Below, in pieces: positions 22,798 through 36,400 of a DNA stretch of 64,000 nt (the stretch's first letter is position 1; each line of letters opens with the position of its first letter). A program made the translations under genes and the position numbers. The notes below the pieces were generated by a model. The model saw only the letters and a list, made by a program, of their open reading frames with translations, was not told the DNA's origin and did no database searches. This DNA comes from Gorsachius magnificus. Lineage: Eukaryota; Chordata; Aves; Pelecaniformes; Ardeidae. The stretch covers positions 153,595,395 through 153,659,394 of the forward strand of contig CM067082.1 in assembly GCA_034008185.1 (NCBI GenBank). Direction: 5' to 3'.

Positions 22798-25099
22798 GAC
22801 ATGTCTAGCGTTCTTTCCACACCTGAAAACATTTTGTGATGTAGACTTTGGGTCCTTTCCTGTCCTCGCCCTCCGGCACTGACACTTCTAAATATTCCTT
22901 TTAATGCACTATTCTGCATATGGATCCCATCCTATAGCTCCTACCTATGCAAACAAGGAGAACAAACCTTGTGCATTGAGGCCAAGAAGCCCTATAAGAG
23001 CTGCCTGCTCCTCTCCTTGATTTACATCCTCTCATTTTAATTATTATTGGTATTCTACTTTTTTACCCCAACCTTGTCTTCCTTTTTGGGAAGGTAGTGA
23101 GGAGCAGCTTAGGTCCAGGTACAGCCATGGGCAGCCAGGATCCTGACTCCAAAGAACACCGGAAAGGTGGAAAGACACGTGGCTGAGACGCCACAGGGAG
23201 TTCCTCACATTCCTCTTCAGCCCAGCAGGATGATTTAGGGATTAAAATCCATGACAACAAAGGCAGGGAAATAAAACTGCTTCCTAAGTCTGGGGGAGCC
23301 ATTAAATGTCATAACCTGCAGCGTGCAGAAAGCTGGGAGACACCAAGCTGGGCTCAGCGGTGAAGTCCCTGCTTGTGGGTGGTCCAGAGGGAGTAAACCC
23401 AGCCCTCCTTGTAACTAGAATGTATTTGTGGAATTCAGGAAAGCAGGTTTTTCTGTTAGGTTTTGTCTTCATTGCTACAAAAGGTGTGTTCCTCTTGCGA
23501 AACAACCAGTGCAGGTTAACTCACCTGCTGCAAAATCCTGGAGGAGGCAATTTTATCAAGGAATAAATAGAACTAAGTCAGCATGGGCAGAGCGTGTGCA
23601 ATCACCTCACTCAGTTGCCTTGCAATAAAAGAAAAGCTTTTACAGTCCTGTTATTACCTCACTGTAAAAGTTAATTTTTAAAGCAGAGAAGGCAAACCTG
23701 CGGTGCCTAAAAAAGGTATCAAAATGCCACCTTATGGATGCCAGGACCAATCTGCTCAGCATAAATTGTACGTATTTATCTTGGACCCTTAGGAACAGTA
23801 CCTCTGCTGTGCGTAGAGACAACATGCACAACGGGGCGCTGCTTAATTTTAATCACGCTGAACTCTCCCCTGCAAATCCCGGTTTGATCGCAAAGATCGA
23901 GAGCCACAAAACTGTTTGTGAGCAAGTTGGTAGATAGAGCTCAGGAGCTGCATTTGGAACAGAGAAGAAGCAGTCAGAAATTCAGGCAGCTTTTTAAAAA
24001 TAAGGAGAGATATAGCAACAGTCGGCTGCAGTGTCTTAACTCCATGTTTTGCTATAAAATGAATCGCTCTCTTAGGGCTTCCTTCCAAATGAACGCTGAC
24101 TTTCTGCAGTTCTGTCACCAGTTTTCAGCTTGCCACTCAGCTGTGATGCTGGTTTAACTGGGCAGAGGGCAATCCCCCTTTGCACCCTGCACCTTCTGGA
24201 TCAGCCAAAATCCAAACCGGGAAGGAATACAGTAAGTGCAGTGATCCTAAATGGGGATCAGAGACTGGATTCATATGACACCCTTAAACTGCTGTATTAT
24301 TCTTAGAATATTCCTTGTCAGTAGGATTTCTGCAGCTCACAGGAGCCCAGTAGCTCCTGTCACTTTGGTTTCTTTGTTATTCTGGACGTATATTGGTTTC
24401 AGCAATGCAAAGGAAAGGGAATTCAAGCGCATATGGTGTGCATGCAGAAATACAGCTAAAAGGACTGTTGCCTCCTGAAACAAGGCTCTGAGGAGACCTG
24501 TGCTGTGCTCGCCTTCTGGGTGTTTGCTTCAGGGTATCACCAGCTCTGGTGGTGACTGCTGTGCTTTCTGATGAACGCAAGGAATGCCAGGCTGGCTGCC
24601 AGGGCCAGGCTTGCTCTCAGCACACATCTGACATCAAGCCCATCAAAGATTTAGGAACAGTGATGACTTTGCTTAGGGTGGCAGAAAGGTGCCAAAGCGC
24701 TCAAAGCAGCCAAAATGGGGATGCTTCTGGATGGGTACAGAAGCAGGGAGGGTAAGCGCAATGGGGGAAAGGGAAAAGTTGGGCCAGGGTTTTGTGAATC
24801 TTCCTGACAGGCACCATCTCTGCTGCCAACATGGACAATGCAGCATGGCAAGAAGGAAGCGCAAGAAGATACACTGGGTTGTCATGAAGGAGTAAATGCA
24901 GGGGATCACCTTCAGATCTCAAGGGATGATGACAGAGAAACTCAGTCTCGCTCCCTTGGCGATACTCCGTCCAGCCTGAGGCAGTCAGTGCAATCACGGT
25001 GGTGTTCACAGCGGTGCACGGCAGCGATAGTCACGACTTGGTGCCGTTGTGCCCTGCACCACTGGGATGGGCTTCTATCCAGAACGTGGTCTTCACCAG
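22798..25099. other. Intergenic DNA, no feature recognised
   Basis: I see no gene, RNA or repeat family in this stretch between two CR1 copies of opposite orientation. Confidence 0.55.
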
Positions 25100-25611
25100 C
25101 TCTGGAGCCCGCAGCACAAGAAGGACATGGAACTGTTGGAGTGGGTGCAGGGGAGGGCTACAAAAATGATCCGAGGGCTGGAGCACCTCTCCTATGAGGA
25201 CAGGCTGGGAGAGTTGGGCTTGTTCAGCCTGGAGAAGAGAAGGCTGCGGGGAGACCTGATTGCGGCCTTTCAGTACCTAAAGGGAGCCTATAGGAAAGAT
25301 GGGGAAAATCTTTTTAGTAGGGCCAGCTGTGACAGGACAAGGGGTAATGGTTTTAAAGTAAAACAGGGTAGATTTAGACTGGATATAAGGAGGAAATTCT
25401 TTACAATGAGGGTGGTGAAACACTGGCAGGGGTTGCCCAGAGAGGTGGTGGAGGCCCCATCCCTGGGAACATTCAAGGCCAGGTTGGATGGGGCTGTGAG
25501 CAACCTGATCTGGTTAAAGGTGTCCCTGCTCCCTGCAGGGGGGTTGGACTAGATGACCTCTAGGGGTCCCTTCCAACCCAAAAGGTTCTATGATTCTACG
25601 ATTCTGTGATT
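25100..25611 (+). mobile_element. CR1 LINE fragment with open ORF2 tail
   Basis: This plus-strand CR1 covers the C-terminal end of ORF2 ([18 protein letters not shown] peptide, then [12 protein letters not shown]) and the 3' UTR, ending in octamer repeats. The frame over this part is unbroken to a stop at 25552. The 5' part of the element is absent, so it cannot encode reverse transcriptase. Confidence 0.94.
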
Positions 25612-27050
25612 GTTTCTGGGACTAATGTGGCTCTCTTATGTTTCCTCTCTCTCCCACAGAGGGCATGGGGATACTGGCAGGTATGTCCCTAAGTGAGGGA
25701 CTTGTGTTAGGCAGCGTGAGGGTGCCCTGGGGTGTGATACAGAGAAGAGTGAAGGAGTTTCTGTAACGCCATTTCCCGTCACTGCTTTCAACCTGCCCTT
25801 CTCTTCTTTTCATCCCTTGTGAAAGCCGTAATGTCCTCATCACCTCTGCTTTACCGGAGTTTCCAGTCCGGCTGAGTCATCCGCCAGCCTCTTGTACGCT
25901 CCCTCCAGTCCTCGTCCCCATCAGCTGAAAGGGTGACAGGCTTTGGCGGTGTCCTCCGGAAATCCCCCTGCCTTGAGGCTTTTAGGGCTGTAGGAGGAAT
26001 CTCATGGGTGACTCCAGCTGCTGTCCTGACCTTGCTGCCGAACAGTTTGCCCCCGTCCTTGCCTGCGGGTTTGCGAAAGGGATGCTCCTGGGTCCTTCAC
26101 AAAGTGTCTCGCAGGAAATGAGCCCCCCCCATGCCATGCTGGTTGCCATGAGGTAGAAGAGTAGGGTCATGGGGTGAAATCTCTGCTCTTTATTCTCTCC
26201 CCTTCTTTGGTTTTGTTAGCTTTGTACTAGCACAGATGTTAGGGCAATTTTCCTTGGGTGGTGGCAGCAGCTCTGTATTTGTGGACTGTAAAACTGTCCG
26301 AGAGCAACATCTGCCCTCTCAAAGGAGCAGCCCAGTTCCTGGCAGGGAGGGACAAACAGTCCTAGTCCCAAAGTATTTTTCACCCCGTGCCTCCCAGATC
26401 TGTCACCATCACAGGGGGACTTTTCCCTTCTGTTGGTGGAGCTGCCAGGTTTACAGCTGCTGAGGAGTGAGGGCTTTGAACCTGCCAACAACTCCACCAA
26501 TTATTTGCATCAGGATAACCTAAATAACCAGAAATGGAAACAAACAACAGCAAAACAATAACTGAAAACCTCCCCCAAGCATCCAAGTAGAGGGAAACTT
26601 TATTTTCCCAGATTGGATTCCCTTTCTTTCTCCCTCCCTGTTTGCCAACATCTTCTTTTTACCCTTAAAAAATATCTAATGCAAGAGTAGGGGACAGAGT
26701 GGAATAAATCAGTTCCACTCAGTAAGAGCCTCAGGACAGTGCAGTTCTCTCTGCTTTCTGTCTCCCTGTCTCAAGTGCAAAACTTGTAGCTTTTCTTCTG
26801 CTTTAAGCTCATGCCTCTGCAAGTGTTTGTGGTTACAGCTTCTATTTCTACATTGGCAATTTCTGACCTGTTTTTTTTTTTCCCCCTACAAAAAGAAATA
26901 TGCCCTTACCAATGTCTAAAAGCCCTTTAGACCTTGACTCCAATCACTGGCATCTGCTTAAGGCCCTTTCCTTGATTTGGGGATCACAGAGGACGGATTC
27001 GCAGCACTCGGTGTCTTCTGGAAGCCTTGCCGGAAAGAAGCAGAGCGTGA
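25612..27050. other. DNA upstream of the PLCD1 1a promoter
   Basis: No gene or repeat family is recognised. It lies just upstream of the CpG-rich zone of the first PLCD1 promoter and might hold regulatory sites, but none can be named. Confidence 0.5.
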
Positions 27051-27059
27051 AAATATGCC

Positions 27060-27446
27060 AGCAACAGGAAAAGAGGCATCGTTGTCAAGCTGCAGCGGTA
27101 GCAAAAGCAGGAGGCTGGGCCAGCGGTGGAGACGCCAGATTTCATCGGGGAGGAGCCAGGGCCAGCGCGGCGCTGGGGCTCGGGTGCTTGGCCTCAGTCG
27201 ACGCGCTGGGCAGGCGGTGGCGTGTGGATGCGGGAGAGAAATAAATGAGGAGTCATAGCGAAGAGGCATTTCCAGCCAAGGGGAAGGAGCAGGCCTCTCC
27301 GAAGGGAGCTGACGTTGGGGGTTACTGGAGCAGAGAGCAGGGGGAGCCTGGCAAGTCCGGCTTCCACCCCGGTCCAGCGCTAACATCTGGGCACAGCTGT
27401 TTCCCGGAGCCCTTTCTGCTGCTGCACACCGGCTTGTTTTGCAGGG
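27060..27446 (+). promoter_or_regulatory. CpG-rich promoter region of PLCD1 exon 1a
   Basis: GC-rich sequence with clustered CpGs, including GCGCGGCGCTGGGGC and GTCGACGCGC, lies directly upstream of the short alternative first exon. An AP-1-like GAGGAGTCAT occurs at about 27247. No TATA box is evident. Promoter activity is inferred from base composition and position. Confidence 0.5.
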
Positions 27447-27480
27447 ATGGAATCGAATGGCACCTTCCTCGCTTGCAACA
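27447..27480 (+). CDS. PLCD1: PLCD1 alternative first exon 1a (short N-terminus)
   Basis: The exon is 34 nt from the ATG and encodes [11 protein letters not shown] plus one base. The donor AACA|GTAAGTC starts at 27481. Joined to exon 2 it gives [12 protein letters not shown] followed by LKDDADL. The 756-residue human PLCD1 form starts MDSGRDFLTLHG followed by LQDDEDL, so length, split-codon position and several residues agree. A CpG-rich stretch precedes it. The match is short, but the phase, length and downstream continuity make it convincing. Confidence 0.85.
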
Positions 27481-30400
27481 GTAAGTCTGTAGAAATGTCC
27501 TTGTGTTTCAGCTCTCTTATCTTGTCCAAGAGCTTTATTTTTCCTCCTCTCTTCTCCCCCCTTCCTTTGCCTCCTCATTCTCTCATTTGGAAATAACGCA
27601 GCGTTTAATCGGTGTTACAGAGAGAGATGACAGATTTTAACCTTGTTAATGGGGTTAGCTGTGTTGGTAGAAAGGGTGTCTTGTCTGGGTAAGTGTCTGC
27701 AAGTCCAGAAAAGTTGATCCAAATCTCCTCCCCTTTATGGTGAAACTGAGAGCGGGACGGATGCTCAGCTGAGTAAACTCTCTGGGTCTGGTGAAGACAG
27801 CAGGGCTGGGATAAATCACCTCGGCTCAGGGGCTGCCCCCACAGCTCTATAAACGTTAAGTACAAAATCAGTGATGTTTCTAAAAAAGAAGAAATCCTCT
27901 CTGCCCTTCCAGCAAGTGAGATTTAAGAAGATTCAATTGGTACCAAGGCTGGGAGGCTTGTCTGATAGACAGGGTAATGAAATATCCCTTAGTCCCTCGT
28001 CTGACTTTAATATATTACTTTGTTACCTCTTCATTGTATTTTACTTACTCTGATGAGCAGAAACAACAGGGGGCTGTGATAGCTACAGATTGAAATGGGA
28101 TATTGTGATCCCACAGAAATGGGAAAAATCTACAGTGCTTATTTTTATTTCATGAGATAGCTGCTTGCATACTATGGATGAGCTAGAAGCAAAAATAAAC
28201 TTATAGAGCAATAAGTGGTTGACCATAAACATAATCGGTCTAGCGACACCAGGAGAAATGTGAAAAGATTCTCCCAGGCTGAAGAAATCTTCCTTCTGGT
28301 TTTCCCAGATGCTAGAAATCAGACAGGAAGGCGAAACAGAGGTTAATGTTATACTTTTTGTACATATCTCATCCATTATACCAGCCACTGGGGAAAGAAA
28401 GCTAAGAAATACATCTGGAACTACTAAAATATTTCCTAATCTGGCCTGTGGGTCATTTTTCAGTGAATATTATTTAGTCTTTTGGGGTTAGGAACCAAGA
28501 AGATTTCAGTGGCTGTTTGTTAATTGATTTTCTTGTCTCAAGCAGAAAAAATACCCAAGTGTTGAACGAGCCAAGATTTTAAAAAGGTATTTACTGAAAT
28601 TCCTCGGCACATAACACACACAAGTGCCAAAGTCACTCGGAATGCCAGGCTACTTAGGCAAGAAAAGTTGCTCACATGTTGGTTTCTTAGCAGGATCAGA
28701 CCTGTGCTATGTAGTTTGTCAGAAATTTCTCAGATACTGGGTTTTGGCTATGGCTGTATGTTAAAACTCAGTTTATTCCTTTCAGTTTCTCTCTCTTTTT
28801 TTTTTTTCCCCTCCAACATCGATACAGCAGCAGCTGTATTTACCATGTCAGAATTAACCACAGGCACGTGGTTCAGTCTCAGGAAAGTAGCTGACAGTCG
28901 GGAGGAGACACCTGAGGTGTCTCCCAGTAGCGGAAGCGGGTACTGCTGTAGATGAGTTTCTGAAAAGTTTGTGTCGTTTTGTTTACTCTGCATTTGGATG
29001 GAGATCCAAGTCCTGGGAAGAAAACTGAGCGTGCGCCCTTGTCTGCAGAGCCAGCTGCTGTCATTTACTGGTCCGCGCCTTTTATTTTGCATGCGTTTAA
29101 TTCAGCTGGATGGGCTCCTTGTGGCTTATTTTATAAAGGGTCGTCTACATTTAGTATGCAATGAATCTGCTGGACTCTCTGGGCTATTAATAACCTTTCT
29201 CTTGCCTCGTGAAGTTGGTTTCTTTCGGAACTGGGAGCCTTTGTGCTGGCACAGATTATAGAATAGCTAATTTATGCTATGACTTTTTCATCCAAGACAC
29301 TGCGTACATTGTGCGGGGACTGCCACAGCCCCATTACGGGAATGCCCTCTGCCGCAACCCAGGGTGAGAGTCGGCAGGGAAGGGTCAGTAAAATCCTACA
29401 AACCAGGCCGTTTCCTTCTTTCTTTTTTAGAGGATTAACTTCTAGATTTCAATTTCCAAATGAATCGTCTCCACCTGCCCTTCTCAGCTGGGAGTACCGA
29501 GGAGGCTCCTTCTGGGCTTCAACCTCTGTGGGTGGAGATATTGCTGCTTGGGATGAGCTGGGATCTGCTCCGGAGCAGCCGGTGACTTTAATCTCCTTTC
29601 CTACAAACAAAATGGCCCTAGCACACCCCATCTAATGCAGGTTGTGCCTGATGTCACATGGGAGTTTTTCGAGCTGTAATGTTTCTAGTCACGCACAAGA
29701 ATTTGCAATACTGATGCTTCTCAGTATATTAAACGTGCAATTTGTCCCTTTTTCAGACAGGACAAGTAACATTTATTTTGGTGGGGTTTTTTTTATTATT
29801 TTGACACAAAAGCTGCTACATTTCCAATCTGAGCAACGTCTTTGAGGAAAACTAAAGCTCACAGTTGGTTTTGAGATCGTTGCCAGCGTGCAAAGTCCCA
29901 ACATCAGGCCCAAATGCAGATGAGTCGGGGCAAGCAGGTGCTTGAGGAAAAATAGATTTTAATGAGGAAATGAAAGAGGAGGAGGAAGAATGAAATGCCG
30001 TCGTTTGGAAAACTGCTGCAGGTAACAGAGATGAAAGGATGCAGCCAAATATGGGGAAAAGCAAGAGGGAGAGGTGTGTGAGGAAGAGATGGTTCGTGCA
30101 AGATCTGGAAATGCAGCTGACTGGATAGGCAGCTCTGGGAGCACGAGGTGGCGATGATTTGGGAGCAAAGCGTAGTTTCCTTTACAGGGAGGTCAAAATA
30201 TATAAACAGCTATTTACGACGGAAAGCTGCAGACATATTTGATCATCCAGGGTGGGATTCAGCTGGCTAAATGTAGTATCTGAAAGAAATGTTAGGCTTG
30301 TAGGGATCTAGACGGGTGAATTGAACCCTGTCTTCTCCTGGCCCCTTGTTCAGTCCACTGTAGATATCTAAATTTGGCAAGATTAACCCCCATCCCATGC

Positions 30401-33400
30401 CTCTCCTAGGTCCTTACCATGGGTGGAGGGTCTCAGTCCTTAGTCAAGCCCACCAGAATGCAAGGCTGCAGACCTTGGTCAAACATGGAGTTTTCTCTTT
30501 TTATTTATGCAGGTAGAAAAGATTTTGCCATAGTTTCTTCTAAACCAAGATACTTCCACACCTTAAATGAGCCAATTTAGACCAATGTGTATGGGGAATT
30601 TCTCACACCTCAAGCTGCCCCTCACATGGGTACCTTTTAAAGCCCTGTATTGAGACACCACTCAACAAGTCTTTTTGGCTGGTTTTGGCTGAATTTACAG
30701 AGTCCTGAAATTCCAGATAAATCATTTAAGATTTTTTCCTTAGTTTTGCATAATTCAATTGTGCAATTTTATTATTGCACAAATTTTGCCCAGCTACAGA
30801 ATGACGAGGGTGACCTGCATTTCATCTGTGGAAGGAATTTCAGCTCCTGAAGAAAATGTAGACAAAAGCTGTTAAGTGGCCTTAAAAAAAAAATGAAGCT
30901 GGGACCCACCTACAATTGACTTTGGTTTTATGAAGAGAACATCTTCATCAGCGTGTGCCCAGAAATATGACTTAGGCAAATAAGCTGCATGAGTCCTCCT
31001 GGCTGCTGGTGCTGGTCCTACCCATCAAGTTGTTGTCCTTCTTTTCAATTAATTTCTTCCCATTCTTTTCACACCAACTACAGGAAAAGCTGTAATTTAC
31101 TGCAAGCCAGTGTTTGTTTTAGTGCCTCTCACTCTGCAGCCGAATCTCTATGTGCGCTGTGATGGAGGCACCAGTGGAAGGACTGAACCAAACCTTCGGT
31201 CTGGTTTTGAGTTCCCGAGTGCAATGAACTTTAGTTAGGTGTTTTACCTGGATTTCATCAGGAGTGCAAGGCAGTAGCTTTTGATGGGTCACGGGCAGTG
31301 CTGTGCATGGATGCAGGCTCCCTTCGAGTGACCCAGACTGGCAGCAAGATTTGTGAGGATTTTTTCAAATAAAGGTCACAATTTGAAGTGTCTGTGAAAT
31401 GTCTGAGCAGGCAGCCTGGCTTTGTCTGTACAAACCAGGGCGAGGGCTCTGCACCATTTAACTGGTGGCACGTTCCCCAGCATGGTTTTTATCCATAGCA
31501 AGCTAGCTCCTAGCATGACCTGGGCGATGGCACGGGCCTGCAATCCTTCCCAGTAGGCAGTCTGGATACTGCCAGCCTGTTTTGGGGAAGGATGGCTGGG
31601 CTGCATGGACTGATCAGAGCCGAGCTGGAGAAGGGATCATTTTCCTCCCAGAGACATTGCAGACAAGGCAGGATAGCCAAAGGACACGGAGAGAAAGTGG
31701 GGCTGAGAAAAATTGGGCAGGGTGACAGTGCTGACCTCAGTGCACCAAGAAACCTGCCCATCATATGGCTTCTCAGCTGCATGCCAGGGGAGAAAGGTTT
31801 TTAGGCAGTGGTTTGAAGGACAGCCACAACACGATACTTGGGGAGAACTCATCCTGTATGAAACTTTAAGGGGACCCTGCCCCAGCTGAGCAGGACCTCT
31901 CAAGCACCCTGGAAGGGAAGTGGAGTGGTCAAGAAAAGCCAACGTAAGGAAGGGAAGGAGGTTTGCTGATGCTGCCATGGGCTTTGTGGAGAAGCCCATT
32001 CTCAGTGTCACCACAAGGTGGAACTTGGTACATACCACATGCACCGGTGATGCACCCGCTGTCAACAAGCAGCAGCAGCTTTGGCCAGAGATGTGCCCAT
32101 GCACCGAGTGGGTCTCAGCACCCGCTGCCTTGTCCCCATGCCCCCAGAGGGAGCAAGAAGGGGAGCGCTGGTGTAGAGGAGCCATTGGTGGGTTTTGGTG
32201 GTGGTGAGAACCCGGCTGTTCTCAAGGTCTGCTGTGCCAACAGCAGGGCCTGGTCCTTGGAGGGTGTGAGCTGTGGGCTGGGGAGAATAAAGCTGAGAGC
32301 AAGGAGTGGTGTCCTGGAGGTAGCAAGGAAGAAGGAAAGAGTGAGGTTTCTGTGGGTGGGATGTGAGAGGGCATGAATGAAGTGAAGAACAGACTCCAGA
32401 GGGAAAGGCAGGGCAGGCGGGACCCTGCGGACGTGGAAAGAGCCTTGCTGTCCTGTCCTCCCAGCAGGGTCTCCGGGAATTCCCCTAGCAAGGAAGAAGG
32501 AAAGAGTGAGGTTTCTGGGACAACTTGCCACCGCTGGGACCGCACTGATCCCAGGCACAGGGCTGCCAGAGAGCTGACGTAAAAGCCAGGTTGGATACGA
32601 GGGGGGGGGGATGATAGATAACAAAAGGGGCCTCTGCAGAGGCACTTCACAGGTAACACCTCCAGTGATTTGCAAAAGCACTGGAGAAACCAACTAAACC
32701 CTCATCACTTGACAGGTTTTCTGCTTTTCCGATTGCAGCCGCTGCCCGGTGCTGCCGCCAGTTGTGCTCATTTCCAAGCAGCCGCTGCACTGACAGCACT
32801 CCTCATGCTAGGTGTGCAAAAGTAATCCTCAAACTTTGTTTACCATCTGGAACTTCAATTTCTGAGTGCTTCGTCACCCTAACAAGGGACGGAAGGTTGT
32901 CGCATTTCTACAGGTCAGCTGAAACTACAGCTTTTCGTAACTCTCATTGATTCTGCACTCATCTGGATCGAATGGTCTCACACTTGTTGAGGACTAGGAG
33001 TATGTAGGGACAGACATTGCAGTTCATTAATGAGTAGTGATACTTTGATTGTGCTATTACTCTTACTAAAGTCATTCTATTGAATTTCTCTGGGAGGGAG
33101 CCTGGGAGGAAAGGTAAAATTACGGTGTTTCTTCAAAGAACGGCATTATGTAAAACAGACCTAATTTTTTTCTTCTTGGTAACAAATGCAGAGCAAGACA
33201 CAACCTTTGGCCTCTTCGGTGGGAAAATGTCATCTTAAAATGACATGTTATGTGTTATTTAACTGCTGTAGGCATTACTAGTCGTACCAGAGTAATTTAC
33301 ATCATGTGCATGATGCAATGGGGAAGTGGTGAGGTCATCACCAGCGCAGGCATTTTCATTCCAGTCCTAAATTATCACAAGTCTGGGCAAATCAGCAGCT

Positions 33401-36400
33401 GACTTCTGTCATGCCATTTGTGTCCGTGTGGTGTAAAGAGACTGTGATCCGTATTGGGGCTGCACCACTTTTGGTGTTGCCCAAAGATGGCAGTGGTGGG
33501 AGACCAGCACCAGGCCCAAAGAGCTCCAAACCAACCCGCTTCTTCCTCTGTGAAGTGGTAATAGGGCTTCCTTAGCTCCTTTCACAGAATCCTGGAATCA
33601 TAGAATCTCGTGAGTTGGCGAGACTCATGAGGATCATCAAGTCCAACTCCTGACTTCATGTCCTTCATGTAAGGATGTGGGGGAGATGCATTGATTTTTG
33701 AAAATTAGTAATTTTCACACATAGCCCATTTCCTACCAGGCTCTACAGCCTTTCTATCTCAAGTGCCTGTTTCCTGGATATTAAGGCACTTTGCTGACTT
33801 TGGGCCCATGTTCTGACATCCTCATTCACATTGATTTCCATTTGCTCCGTGAATAATCCAGCTGGAATCGATAGGATGATTAGCACAGCCCCGATCCTGG
33901 GCACGAGGACACGAGTCACTTCCCTCATGTGACAAGTGCCACTGGTTTCAGTGGGATTGGTCATCTGGGCAATTTTGCATGCTTGAGTGTTCGCAGGCTT
34001 CGGACCCAGTCAGGTGTTACCTGCTGTGAATAAAGGTGGGAGAATTTGTCCCTAAGCCCTTTGCAGGAATCACTTCCTCCAGCACCGGAGTGTGACGCAG
34101 CATCGTGTAACATCAGTGTGGAATGCCATGTAACCCGTGGTGTCACACTCACCCGTCAGGCTTCGGCTGTGAGATGTGACAGTGTCTTTAAATGACCTCA
34201 AGACCACAATACATCCAGATCTGTTGTTTCCCGAAGCAGGGCATTTCTGGTCCGATGATCTCATCTCTGTTTTAAAAACGAACTGATTTTAACTGCCTGA
34301 CATCTCTGAAGCCCTCACAGCAGCAAAACTCACACAATGATATTCTGGAGCGGTACCGAAGCTTGGTAAATGACAATCCTGTGCTCTGTGTGTGTGCAAA
34401 CTTCAGGGATAAGTGCAGTAAAACGTGCTCTGAGGGCCTGGAATGCTCCCAGCAGCGCTGGCACTGGCGCTGCTTATTAGGGATTAATGAGAAAATGAAG
34501 CAGAGGGGCTCCGTGTGCTCCCAAATCGATCCGCATGGGACTCTGGGTGCTGCTGGACAGGGGAGCTGGTGCAGAGAAGGGAATTGTTTTGCCAAGGCAA
34601 GTACGGGAGACAGCTCTCTTCCCCACCCCTTTAGGATCAGTCCTCTCCAGCACAATGTGAAATACGGGAGGTGCTCAGAGACCGCTAGCTAATAAATATC
34701 ATCTGGCCAGTGCCTCCTGGTGCCCACCTCCCAGCCAGGGCTAAAGCAGAGCCCCCAGCTCCCAGGGGAGCACTGCAGAGATTGTGGCTCTGACATCCAG
34801 CCCCTGTACGTGCCAGGGGCTCAGGAAAGGCTGGAGGTGTTTCCTCAAACACCTACTGCCTGCCCGGCTAACACGTTCAGCAGTGCCCCATCCAGAAAAT
34901 GCCTTCATCCTCCTTCGCTGTCTGTGATTTGTAGTTGTGGTGTGTAAATAAGGCGTTATTAGCCGTACTGTTGTTCAAGGCCATGCAACGGCTCTGCCTT
35001 GTCCCCAGAGAGTTTCTTACATATGGAATATGGCAGCGATTAATGACTCTGGTCCTGTCCTTGTGCTGGTCAAATAACCCCGTCCTCTGTGCTTGTGAGC
35101 GTTGGTAGGGCTTCCTTCAAAACTTGGAGAAAGAAAGGGAAGATGTCGGGGTCACCAGGCACCAGAAATAGAGAATATGTTTGTAAAACCTCTGTTGAAT
35201 ATGATGGGGGGGGCTGGTGATGGAGAGCCTTCGATTAGGTCTCCAGCAGAAGTGGTGACATGTGGTTCGCTGTAAAGTTTCTCAAGCATATGCTGGTTCT
35301 GCAGTAAGGGGCACTCCCCCCAGCTGGACTCCATCTCCCTGCACCCTTGGCTTGCCTGGCAGGGCAGCAGCTAGCAAAGGCAATGCCAAAAAAAAAAAAA
35401 AAAAGAAGAGTCTGTAACGAGGTCTGTAAGCTCATCTAGGATGGAACAGCTTAATAAGTGTATAACTGCTGTGTTTCACCACACCAGGGGTCATGGCTAG
35501 GGAAGAGATGGATTTTTGTCCCAGCCATTGCCAGGACAGTGGGCAATGGTCATGAGTTTCAGCAAAGGAAATTATACTGGTCAGAATGAACAAATTCTTC
35601 ACTAAGAACATCTTAGCTCTTGAACAGGGATCTAGATTGGTTGTGGCGTCTCCGTCCTTAGAGAGTGGGTTGGACTAGATTACCTCTAGGGGTCCCTTCC
35701 AACCCAAAACTTTCTATGATTCTATGATATCCCAAACTCACCTGGACAAGGCTGTGAGCAACCTAACCTACCTTTGAAGGTGACCCCCAACTAGAGCGCT
35801 CCATTCCAACCTGAATTGTTCTCTGTTTCTGTGTAATCAGTGACTTGTTAAACCACTGGTGGGGGGTTATTCCTGTACCAGGCTGCAGGACAAATTTGCA
35901 TTACAAGAATAAACTCAGAGCTATGCCGAAACGCAGGGTAAGTGACTCACCCAAGTCATACAGGAAATCGGTGGCAGAGAAGACACTCTCCAGAGTCTTA
36001 GGAAAATGCTCTTCTCTAGGTGGGGGAAAAAAAAAAAAAAAAGCATTAAAAACACAGTTTCCAAGCTGCTTTTGGGCTATGTTTGCCCTGGCTAAAAGGT
36101 GTTTTTAGCTTCCTCTTCGCTGTGTGTCAGTGGGAACGGCACGGAGCAGCTCTGCACAGAAGGAAAAGGGTGGAGCCAAGCTCTCTCTGATCCAGGCAAT
36201 TGTGGGCAGGCTAAGCTGACAAGCCCTAGGCACTGATTAGCAAACAATATTTGGGACTCCTCCAGCTCCTGGAAATGATGCAGAAAACCCCACTGGCATA
36301 TGACTGTAGGAAAACTTGTTCCTTCTACCTGGGCAGCTGCCGGCAGGCGCCTCGGTGTAATTTTGCATCCAGTGTGTGCTGGTGAGCAAAGCAGGAGGAG

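Noticed and set aside
25049..25552. 167-codon open frame as a host gene
   Set aside because: Its peptide is the C-terminal part of CR1 ORF2, and the element's octamer tail follows.
26958..27578. 206-codon minus-strand frame over the PLCD1 exon 1a promoter
   Set aside because: GC-rich composition, no recognisable domain, and antisense to a convincing first exon.
31637..32693. 182- and 192-codon minus-strand frames
   Set aside because: No homology recognised and no splice or start context. They overlap a 32-bp direct repeat and look like chance frames.
35387..35404. A run of A as a processed pseudogene tail
   Set aside because: No recognisable retrocopy lies upstream of the A run, and no target-site duplication was found.
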